Part shown: positions 1-5,541 of the stretch, one piece after another | Position numbering within the stretch: position 1 is the first letter of the stretch | Layout of the letters: each line of letters starts with the position of its first letter | Assembly (NCBI GenBank): GCA_031284195.1 | Contig: JAITAI010000288.1 | Coordinates: 1 to 7,373, forward strand | Direction: 5' to 3' | Length of the DNA: 7,373 nucleotides | From: Treponema sp. | Lineage (GTDB): Bacteria > Spirochaetota > Spirochaetia > Treponematales > Breznakiellaceae | Made by a program: the position numbers and the translations under genes | The notes under the pieces: generated by a model | Database searches by the model: none | Told to the model about the DNA's origin: nothing | Seen by the model: only the letters and a program-made list of their open reading frames with translations

Positions 1-77
1 GCCGTGAGCCGTGAGCCGTGAGCCGTGAGCCGTGAGCCGTGAGCCGTGAGCCGTGAGCCGTGAGCCGTGACCCGTGA
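1..77. repeat. GCCGTGA heptamer tandem array (VNTR-like), truncated by the window edge
   Basis: Ten perfect head-to-tail copies of the 7-mer GCCGTGA fill 1-70, and an eleventh copy at 71-77 (CCCGTGA) has one mismatch. The array begins at base 1, so its true length is unknown. Read on the + strand, every frame meets TGA each 21 bases. Read on the - strand, no frame contains a stop and the repeat encodes a cycling Ser-Arg-Leu-Thr-Ala-His-Gly. Because the unit is 7 bp, gain or loss of one copy would shift any reading frame passing through it. Whether it is coding on the - strand, a variable-number locus, or inert spacer cannot be decided here. Confidence 0.95.
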
Positions 78-129
78 GACGAGACCCCTTCGCCGCGAGC
101 ATTGATACTAGATCAGTGAGCCGAGACCC
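74..129. repeat. Imperfect direct repeat pair of GTGAGMCGAGACCC
   Basis: GTGAGACGAGACCC at 74-87 recurs as GTGAGCCGAGACCC at 116-129, matching 13 of 14 bases. The first copy overlaps the degenerate end of the heptamer array, and both begin with the GTGAG found inside that array. The segment therefore looks like a decayed edge of the same repeat family rather than an independent element. Confidence 0.7.
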
Positions 130-140
130 AGGACACTACA

Positions 141-217
141 GCCGTGAACGGGCAAAGGCTGCGCCTTCGCCTCGGAGTTTGCTTCGCAAACTCTACAGGG
201 AGGCGGAGGGCTGTAAA
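141..217. repeat. Interspersed hairpin repeat, copy A
   Basis: This ~77-bp unit is followed directly by a diverged second copy. It begins with GCCGTGA, the heptamer of the array at 1-77, and contains a two-level dyad. The inner stem GAGTTTGC (175-182) and GCAAACTC (186-193) is perfect with a 3-nt TTC loop. The outer stem pairs 163-173 with 200-211, with one bulged G at 205 and one G-T wobble. Open frames across it are compositional and have no plausible ribosome site, so it is treated as non-coding. REP-like or small mobile-repeat origin is possible but unproven. Confidence 0.8.
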
Positions 218-297
218 GCCTGGAACGGGTAAAACCTGCGCCTTTGCCTCGGAATTTTGCTCCGCAAAACTCCACGAGGGGGCGGGGGCTGTTTTTT
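218..297. repeat. Interspersed hairpin repeat, copy B
   Basis: This is the second tandem copy of the unit at 141-217, diverged in sequence but with the fold kept. The inner arms TTTTGC (255-260) and GCAAAA (264-269) enclose the loop TCC, with GGA/TCC outside one A-C mismatch. The outer arms 240-250 and 279-289 pair continuously if G-T wobbles are allowed. Relative to copy A, one extra T in the left arm is matched by one extra A in the right arm, which keeps the stem intact. Confidence 0.8.
240..297 (+). terminator. Possible intrinsic terminator formed by repeat copy B
   Basis: The G-rich hairpin spanning 240-289 is followed within two bases by six T residues (292-297), the layout of a Rho-independent terminator for + strand transcripts. 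No gene ending upstream is visible in the window, so a client transcript is unknown. The T run may also be chance, since copy A lacks it. Confidence 0.35.
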
Positions 298-368
298 GGG
301 CTACGGTTAGCCGAAACATGATAGTACTATAATCCCTTTATCACGTAAAAAATGTCAAGTAGGCGCGC

Positions 369-430
369 TGCCTCACCAAAAATATTACCGAAAAGAACCC
401 ATGCCTCACATTGAAAATGTTACCCAAATG
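369..430 (+). repeat. Two direct copies of a ~28-bp motif (TGCCTCAC...TTACC)
   Basis: TGCCTCAC occurs at 369-376 and again at 402-409, 33 bp apart. Each is followed by an A-rich segment ending in AATATTACCGAAA or AATGTTACCCAAA, giving repeats at 369-395 and 402-430. With the inverted copy at 505-524 they form a multi-site pattern like the repeated transposase-binding sites inside the ends of IS21-type elements (family knowledge). A cluster of regulator binding sites would look similar. No transposase remnant is recognisable. Confidence 0.6.
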
Positions 431-504
431 ATATAAGTTCCATCAGAAATCCCCAATAGACATATTTTCACTCTAAGTTTATACAGAAATTAGCGTTATG
501 CATG

Positions 505-524
505 AACATTTCAAAATGAGGCAT
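505..524 (-). repeat. Inverted third copy of the TGCCTCA motif
   Basis: On the - strand this reads ATGCCTCATTTTGAAATGTT. It matches the + strand copy at 401-421 (ATGCCTCA then TTGAAAATGTT) except for two substitutions and one missing base. The two arms therefore form an imperfect inverted repeat around an ~83-bp AT-rich centre. Confidence 0.6.
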
Positions 525-601
525 TCGGTAAGGGTTTCAAGAAAAGCGGGTTTTTGCCCCTTGGAGGGCCTGGGGGACGATTGCTCCATCTTTCTTTTTC
601 T

Positions 602-628
602 CCTGCCGGCCCCCTAGAGCGCCGGAGG
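602..628. repeat. GC-rich hairpin
   Basis: CCGGC (606-610) pairs with GCCGG (621-625) around a 10-nt loop. The stem extends outward through CCT (602-604) and AGG (626-628) with G605 bulged. It is not followed by a T run, so it is not a standard terminator. It belongs to a cluster of dyads between 600 and 730. Confidence 0.5.
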
Positions 629-630
629 CT

Positions 631-670
631 GCCCCGTCAACAAGGGGAATATATTCCCCGCTATGGGGGC
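631..670. promoter_or_regulatory. Nested dyad containing a perfect 16-bp palindrome
   Basis: GGGGAATATATTCCCC at 644-659 is a perfect palindrome. It is enclosed by a second complementary pair, GCCCC (631-635) with GGGGC (666-670). Protein operators for dimeric regulators have this shape, and as RNA it would fold into a two-tier hairpin. Six T residues follow at 676-681, but five unpaired bases intervene, which makes an intrinsic terminator less likely. It lies about 105 bp upstream of the predicted dxr -35 box. No known operator consensus is claimed. Confidence 0.5.
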
Positions 671-702
671 CATACTTTTTTCCAGGGAAGGATCTTTGAG
701 CA

Positions 703-727
703 GGTTTCAAATCTTCAGTTTTGAACC
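703..727. repeat. Imperfect hairpin upstream of the dxr promoter
   Basis: GGTT (703-706) and CAAA (708-711), separated by a bulged T, pair with TTTG (720-723) and AACC (724-727). This gives eight pairs around a short loop. The downstream sequence CCCTCTTTTAC is only weakly terminator-like, so the role is unknown. Confidence 0.4.
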
Positions 728-775
728 CCCTCTTTTACTACTTATGTGGTTATGGCTCTATTCCCATACCTACTA

Positions 776-804
776 TTGACTTAGGGGGTACCGTATAGTA
801 TGTT
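776..804 (+). promoter_or_regulatory. Predicted sigma70-type promoter for dxr
   Basis: TTGACT at 776-781 matches the -35 consensus in 5 of 6 bases, and TATGTT at 799-804 matches the -10 consensus in 4 of 6. The spacer is exactly 17 bp. Transcription would start near 811, leaving a short leader of about 30 nt that contains the strong Shine-Dalgarno AGGAGG at 823-828. TATATT at 804-809 is another AT-rich candidate but has no -35 partner at proper spacing. Confidence 0.6.
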
Positions 805-839
805 ATATTTTCGCTTAGTATCAGGAGGGGAAAGCTACG

Positions 840-1967
840 ATGAAAAAACGAGTTGCCCTGCTGGGGGCTACCGGATCCATAGGAAAAAGTACCCTGGATG
901 TGATCCGTCAGGGTAAAGATATTTTTGACCTGGTCCTCTTGTCGAGTCATACTGATGGAACGGGGCTCCTCGCCCTTGCGGAGGAATTTCCCGGAGCCCT
1001 TCTTGCCCTTTCAGGGGCTACCCAAGGGACGAAAGCAATACCCTATTTCGGGTCTCAGGGTCTGCTAAAAGCCATTGCAGAATGTGGCGGGGATATTGCG
1101 GTCAATGGTATTGCCGGTGCAGCAGGGTTGCAGCCTTCTATTGGAGTACTCAACGCGGAGATGGACCTGGCCCTGGCAAATAAGGAAACCATTGTCATGG
1201 CCGCACCCTTGGTTCTTGCCCTGGCCCAGGAAAAAAACCGTCGAGTCATCCCGGTAGATTCGGAACACGCGGCTATTTTTAGCCTGCTGGAAGCCCATGG
1301 CAAAGACCAGCTTGACGCAATCCTCCTCACCGCCTCAGGAGGTCCTTTTAGAAACTATTCCCTGGAACAGCTTGTTGCAGTACGCCCCCAGGATGCCTTG
1401 GCCCATCCAACCTGGAACATGGGGGTGAAGATAAGCATTGATTCGGCCACCATGGCCAACAAGGGACTGGAAGTCATCGAAGCGGCCCGGCTTTTTGCTA
1501 TGGCTCCTGAAAAAATCACCGTAGTCGTACATCCCCAGAGTATCGTTCATTCTATGGTGCGTTTCAAAGACGGGACCGTGTATGCCCAGATGTCCTGCCC
1601 GGACATGCGGCTTCCCATTCAGCAAGCCCTCTCCTATCCTGCCCGAGGAAGCCGATCCTGGGACGCCCTGAATTTCGACGCCCTGACCCTGGAATTTACA
1701 AAACCGGATGCTGCGGTCTTCCCCATGCTTCCCCTGGCTTATGATGCCCTCAGAAGGGGACCGGCCTATACAGTGGCCTATAATGCGGCAAATGAAATGG
1801 CAGTGGCTGCTTTTTTAGAGGAACGGCTCTCTTTTCTTGCTATACCCCAGGTAGTTGCCCAGGTCTTGGATCGGGAATGGACCGCTGCGCTCCAACTTGA
1901 ATCGATCCTGGAAACCGATTCCCGGGCCCGATCCTTGGCAGCGGCCTGTATTAGGGCAAACCTATAG
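840..1967 (+). CDS. dxr: 1-deoxy-D-xylulose 5-phosphate reductoisomerase (Dxr/IspC)
   Basis: This cytoplasmic enzyme converts 1-deoxy-D-xylulose 5-phosphate to 2-C-methyl-D-erythritol 4-phosphate using NADPH and a divalent metal. It is the committed step of the MEP isoprenoid pathway and the target of fosmidomycin (family knowledge). The 375 residues cover the whole enzyme. The NADPH-binding GATGSIG lies at residues 9-15 and ANKET at 113-117. Metal ligands are Asp140 and Glu142 in PVDSEH, and Glu211 in MANKGLE. Substrate residues include Ser166 in ASGGPFR, the flexible-loop HPTWNMG (189-195), and Asn207/Lys208. PDMR follows at 254-257, and a C-terminal helical domain starts near residue 290. 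The ATG is set by AGGAGGGG at 823-830, 11 nt upstream of the ATG measured from AGGAGG. The length is slightly below E. coli's 398, partly from a shorter segment between PVDSEH and the substrate loop. It is the first gene of the cluster, 83 bp before rseP. No catalytic residue appears missing. Confidence 0.97.
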   Translation: MKKRVALLGATGSIGKSTLDVIRQGKDIFDLVLLSSHTDGTGLLALAEEFPGALLALSGATQGTKAIPYFGSQGLLKAIAECGGDIAVNGIAGAAGLQPSIGVLNAEMDLALANKETIVMAAPLVLALAQEKNRRVIPVDSEHAAIFSLLEAHGKDQLDAILLTASGGPFRNYSLEQLVAVRPQDALAHPTWNMGVKISIDSATMANKGLEVIEAARLFAMAPEKITVVVHPQSIVHSMVRFKDGTVYAQMSCPDMRLPIQQALSYPARGSRSWDALNFDALTLEFTKPDAAVFPMLPLAYDALRRGPAYTVAYNAANEMAVAAFLEERLSFLAIPQVVAQVLDREWTAALQLESILETDSRARSLAAACIRANL

Positions 1968-2050
1968 CCCTATCTTTTCCTGCCAGGGGTGTTTCCGGGG
2001 TCTCTCTGACCATATAGCATTATCTTAGTAAAAGGAGTATATATAACGGT

Positions 2051-3409
2051 ATGCTTATCATGAAAATCCTCATAGGACTCCTTGGTCTTGGGGTTGTGGT
2101 GTTTGTCCATGAGTTGGGCCACTTTTTAGCGGCTCGGCTGGTGGGTATTGAGGTAGAAGCATTTTCTATAGGCTGGGGTAATCCAATCTTAAAGAAGAAA
2201 ATCGGCTCAGTGGAATACCGGATCGGTATGTTTCCCTTAGGAGGGTACTGCAAGATGCGGGGAGAAAATGAATTCCAAGAAGCCTATGAACAGCGCCGGC
2301 AGGCGATTGCCCCGGTGAAGGGTACCTACTTTGGGGTAAGCCCCTGGAGGCGTATTACCGTGTCCTTTGCAGGCCCTTTCTTTAACCTGATCTTCGCGGT
2401 CCTGGCGCTTTCGGTTATTTGGGGACTCGGATTTGAAGTAACTACCCTGGAAAACAGAATCGTGTTGGCTTCCAGTATCAACCCGAAAGAGCGATACCCT
2501 GCAGATGAGGGGAACCTTAAGACCGGAGATCGGATTACCCACATCAACGACCGGCCCACTGCCACGTACCAGGATATACAGGAAATGATTGCGGTCAATC
2601 CAGAAAAGGACCTGTCCCTCACGGTAGAGCGGGAGGGAACCCTACTACCCCTTAAAGTGCGGCCCCAGTTGGATAAGCGTACTGGGGCAGGAAAGATAGG
2701 GGTCTATTTCTGGGCTGACCCAGTGGTAGCTTCGGTAAGCCCTGGCAGCTCCGCAGCTATTGGAGGTATCCAAAAAGGAGATCGGATTCTCAAGATAAAT
2801 GGTACGGACATACCCTATACCGTGGCCTTACTCTCTATCATACGAACCCAACCGCCGATCCTGTCGGTGGAGTTTGAACGGGCAGGACAGCTCATGGATA
2901 CCGAGTTGGTCCTTTCCTATACCGAGGACGGCGGGACCGAGCTGGGGATAAACTACCAGACGATTCACTACCGTACTCCTCGACTTTCCCCCTTGGGAGC
3001 CTTGATCAAAGGTACAGAGGAAGCCTGGAAAACCTTTGTCCTATCCTTTCGCAGTTTTGCCCTCCTTTTTAGAGGCATCGATCTAACCCAGGCAGTGTCT
3101 GGTCCAGTGCGTATTACCTACATGGTGGGGGATGTAGCCACGGCAGGGTTTGGAGAAAGTGTGAGTACCGGCTTACGTTCCATGGCAAGTTTTCTTTCCC
3201 TTATTTCTATAGCCCTCTGTATCATGAATCTCCTCCCTCTTCCGATTTTGGATGGGGGGATGATCCTGCTTTTTATTATTGAAGGGATTAAACGGAAACC
3301 CCTGCCCCCTCGGGCCATCTACGTTTTCCAGACCGTCGGGGTGGTGCTGATTGTCGGCCTCATGGCCTTTGCGGTCTTTGGGGATATTCTCTATCTGGTC
3401 CATCGTTAA
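2051..3409 (+). CDS. rseP: RseP/MucP-type site-2 intramembrane zinc metalloprotease with two PDZ domains
   Basis: This inner-membrane protease cuts transmembrane segments of substrates such as anti-sigma factors or remnant signal peptides (family knowledge). The 452-residue length matches E. coli RseP. The first membrane helix (about 5-27) carries the zinc motif HELGH at 20-24. GMFPLGGY follows at 59-66, and FAGPFFN (106-112) opens the second helix. PDZ 1 spans about 130-205 and PDZ 2 about 222-290, with a typical GDRILKING at 243-251. The third helix (about 376-398) runs into NLLPLPILDGG (393-403), whose Asp401 is the third zinc ligand. A last helix lies at 421-445. The start at 2051 is preferred because GGAG at 2034-2037 is 13 nt away, already long, and the internal ATG at 2060 would be 22 nt away. 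The 83-bp gap from dxr has no clear terminator, so cotranscription is likely. The natural substrate is unknown. Confidence 0.95.
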   Translation: MLIMKILIGLLGLGVVVFVHELGHFLAARLVGIEVEAFSIGWGNPILKKKIGSVEYRIGMFPLGGYCKMRGENEFQEAYEQRRQAIAPVKGTYFGVSPWRRITVSFAGPFFNLIFAVLALSVIWGLGFEVTTLENRIVLASSINPKERYPADEGNLKTGDRITHINDRPTATYQDIQEMIAVNPEKDLSLTVEREGTLLPLKVRPQLDKRTGAGKIGVYFWADPVVASVSPGSSAAIGGIQKGDRILKINGTDIPYTVALLSIIRTQPPILSVEFERAGQLMDTELVLSYTEDGGTELGINYQTIHYRTPRLSPLGALIKGTEEAWKTFVLSFRSFALLFRGIDLTQAVSGPVRITYMVGDVATAGFGESVSTGLRSMASFLSLISIALCIMNLLPLPILDGGMILLFIIEGIKRKPLPPRAIYVFQTVGVVLIVGLMAFAVFGDILYLVHR

Positions 3410-5466
3410 TGGCGCTGTCAGGGAAAGTTATGGGCTATAATACGGGTATCCTCATCTGCGGGTTAAGCCTCTTAAGCATCTTACCGGCAGTATCCTGTCT
3501 ATCCGCCCAAGTTCCCCAGGCAGACAAAGCATTGCTGATACCCAGGGGAGGGCACCAAGGAGCGGTGCATACCCTGATCTATGATGAACAGGGGCGGCTT
3601 CTGAGTGCCGGGGATGATGGATTTTTGGGAATCTGGGATATTCCCGGGGCTGTTGCAGAAGAACGTTTTCAAGTAAGCCCCTATGCCATCCCGGCCATGG
3701 TTTTGCGCCCCGGTAAATCTCAGGTTAGCCTGCTAGAAAGGGATGGTATAGACCGGTACCGCATTGCTGCTTGGGATTATGAGGCTAAACAAAAGCTTTT
3801 TACCATAGATTCTAGGTATCCCATCTCGTATATCACCTATTCTGGAGGGGGTAATTTCTTGATCTTGGTTCAACAGGGTAACCCGGAGGTACAGTTCATA
3901 CACGCGGAAACCGGAAATATCCTGAAAGCCCCGGATAGTACCGGTACCTTAAGTTTTGCCGCTACCGGCAAGTCGGAACGGACCATGATTGGGTATGCCC
4001 CTTCGGGGATCCTTTCCTATTGGGATCTGGAATCGGGAAAGGAGATCCGGCGTTTTACCGTACCGGATCATATACGAATGCCCTTTTTATTCGGTAATAA
4101 CCGTTTTATTGGAGGCATAGATGCAGGGGGCCTCGTGATTCTGGATGCGGTCTCAGGTACCACCATAGCTCGAGAACGGGGTATTTCCCAGGGGAAGGTG
4201 TTTGCTCTGGGAGGGGAAACCCCTGAATTTATGTGTCTGGCCACTGGTCCCGGTGCATCGAAACTGTACCATTTTGCCATGAGTAATACCGGTAGGCTGG
4301 AGATTAAAACCCAATGGCCCGTGCCTTTACAACTGCCGGAGGTTATGAGCGCCGTTATTACTGCGGATACCCTGGCTTTGGGTACCATGGATGGGGGAGT
4401 ATGGATCGGTAAAGCGGATGGAACCGTGGCTATGATGGAGGTACGGAATCAGGAATCCATAATTGACGCCGCTGCAGTAGCATCTTCTTTGGCTTTTCTC
4501 ACCGAAGGACAGGTCTTAGGGTTCATACCTCTGGATTATACCCAACTGGAGGATAAGACCCTTATTCCATTGGAGCCGAGTATCTATACGCGGCTTGCAT
4601 CGGATCCTGAAGCTGGAGAAGGGGGTATGGACGGCTTGTTACTCTGGCAGGAAACCCCTACGGGTTCGCTCCCCATAATCAGGACCCTAGGGACGGATGC
4701 TGTCCCAGTATCTCAGGGGAAAACCCTCGTTTTGGACCAATTGTCCCTGCGTTTTCCCCTTCGTTCTGCAGTGCTTCGGGGAGAACAGGCTCTCTTTCTT
4801 GATTCGGTAGGGAATATTACGGTTCTTTCTGTAAGCACCGGAGCGCGGCTGTTTTCTTTTTCATCTGTGGCTTCCCTGGACGCCACCTTGCTCAAGGATG
4901 GGAATATCCTCATCGGACAAAGTGTGGTTTCTGGGAGCGCTCCCTTCCTTATCGTGAATAGCAGTACCGGAGAAACCCTCCCCCTCCCGATTCCTGCTTC
5001 AGTGGGAGCCAGGGTGTATTGCGGGGCCAGCGGCGTCCCCTATGGAGTGACCGTAGACGCTCAGGAAGGACGTCTGACCACTGCCATTACGAGGCTATCC
5101 TTAGCAAACCCTTCCCATTCAAGTCAGGTGGCGGTATATCCTGGAGAGGATACTGGTTTCGGTATCGCAGAATCCAGGGAAACCCTGGCGGCAACCTTGG
5201 GAGGAGAAGAAGCTATCTTCTATGGTTCAAGGAGTCCTAGGCCCTTTAAACGGAGTCCCGGCTTTCCTCTGCGTCTTATTGACGGAGGCGCCTATTGTAT
5301 TGCCTTGGATACGGAAGGTACTATCGCCTGGTATGATCCAGAATCAGGAGCCCTCCTTGCCCTCTTCCACTTGTATGAAAATGAATGGATCCTCGAAAAA
5401 CCAGAAGCTCCCCCTATTCGAGGAGGGCTTAACTGGAAGGCTCAAACGGAAGATGGGAGGAGGTAA
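3409..5466 (+). CDS. Exported WD40-like beta-propeller protein, possible lipoprotein
   Basis: The 685-residue protein begins with a hydrophobic export signal (about 11-30). It ends in Ala-Val-Ser-Cys, so Cys30 could be lipidated under the relaxed spirochaete lipobox; Leu-Ser-Ala at 31-33 is an alternative signal-peptidase I site. The clearest WD repeat runs from Gly-His at 48-49 to Trp-Asp at 76-77. Weaker blades end near AWDY (121-124), YWDLESG (204-210) and ILDAVSG (244-250). Similar strand-rich blades continue to the C terminus, enough for perhaps two propellers (inference from length). No catalytic motif or other membrane helix is seen. WD40 propellers are usually protein-binding scaffolds. 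The first ATG overlaps the rseP stop by one base, implying translational coupling, and the start at 3430 is an alternative. The specific function and name are unknown. Topology would put it on the same side of the membrane as the RseP PDZ domains. Confidence 0.85.
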   Translation: MALSGKVMGYNTGILICGLSLLSILPAVSCLSAQVPQADKALLIPRGGHQGAVHTLIYDEQGRLLSAGDDGFLGIWDIPGAVAEERFQVSPYAIPAMVLRPGKSQVSLLERDGIDRYRIAAWDYEAKQKLFTIDSRYPISYITYSGGGNFLILVQQGNPEVQFIHAETGNILKAPDSTGTLSFAATGKSERTMIGYAPSGILSYWDLESGKEIRRFTVPDHIRMPFLFGNNRFIGGIDAGGLVILDAVSGTTIARERGISQGKVFALGGETPEFMCLATGPGASKLYHFAMSNTGRLEIKTQWPVPLQLPEVMSAVITADTLALGTMDGGVWIGKADGTVAMMEVRNQESIIDAAAVASSLAFLTEGQVLGFIPLDYTQLEDKTLIPLEPSIYTRLASDPEAGEGGMDGLLLWQETPTGSLPIIRTLGTDAVPVSQGKTLVLDQLSLRFPLRSAVLRGEQALFLDSVGNITVLSVSTGARLFSFSSVASLDATLLKDGNILIGQSVVSGSAPFLIVNSSTGETLPLPIPASVGARVYCGASGVPYGVTVDAQEGRLTTAITRLSLANPSHSSQVAVYPGEDTGFGIAESRETLAATLGGEEAIFYGSRSPRPFKRSPGFPLRLIDGGAYCIALDTEGTIAWYDPESGALLALFHLYENEWILEKPEAPPIRGGLNWKAQTEDGRR
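3420..3424 (+). promoter_or_regulatory. Internal Shine-Dalgarno that could set an alternative start for the WD40 gene
   Basis: AGGGA at 3420-3424 sits 5 nt before an in-frame ATG at 3430. The upstream ATG at 3409 has no recognisable ribosome site and overlaps the rseP stop as TAATG. Initiation may therefore occur by reinitiation at 3409, by direct binding at 3430, or both. The two products would differ by seven N-terminal residues, including a lysine useful for the signal peptide. Confidence 0.4.
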
Positions 5467-5478
5467 TCTAAGAAGTAT

Positions 5479-5527
5479 GGCAGGGATCTACATGGTGAAA
5501 CACCTCGATCTGTGTGCCTATGCTTTT
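5479..5527. terminator. Weak, possibly bidirectional terminator in the convergent gap
   Basis: An interrupted three-tier dyad lies between the two converging stop codons. GGCA (5479-5482) pairs with TGCC (5515-5518), GATC (5485-5488) with GATC (5507-5510), and GGTG (5494-5497) with CACC (5501-5504) around an AAA loop. Four T residues follow on the + strand at 5524-5527, and the - strand side is only T-rich. The internal loops make it weak, and no better terminator is visible in the 75-bp gap. Confidence 0.35.
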
Positions 5528-5541
5528 GGAGAGACGCTCTT

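Larger units (their letters stand above)
298..775. other. Gene-free stretch upstream of dxr
   Basis: I find no reading frame with a start, ribosome site and protein-like composition on either strand. The first part (about 330-540) is AT-rich and holds the short repeat trio described separately. The second part (about 541-730) is GC-rich with several inverted repeats. No tRNA, rRNA or riboswitch that I recognise is present. In other treponemes uppS and cdsA usually precede dxr (family knowledge); here neither is seen within 839 bp upstream. Confidence 0.7.

Noticed and set aside
1..77. CRISPR array
   Set aside because: The 7-bp units are contiguous without spacers and no cas gene is present.
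113..332. Overlapping open frames on both strands across the hairpin repeats (68 and 62 codons)
   Set aside because: They follow the dyad repeats, have no plausible ribosome site, and their translations look like arginine- and alanine-rich repeat DNA rather than protein.
321..333. Palindrome ATAGTACTAT overlapping a perfect TATAAT (328-333)
   Set aside because: No -35-like hexamer occurs at 16-18 bp upstream and no gene follows, so a promoter call is not supported.
546..562. Small hairpin AAGCGGG / CCCCTT
   Set aside because: The stem needs a bulge and is short; such a structure is expected by chance in GC-rich DNA.
345..790. Target-site duplication flanking the putative element at 353-781
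   Set aside because: The flanks (A-rich on the left, TAGGGGG on the right) do not match.
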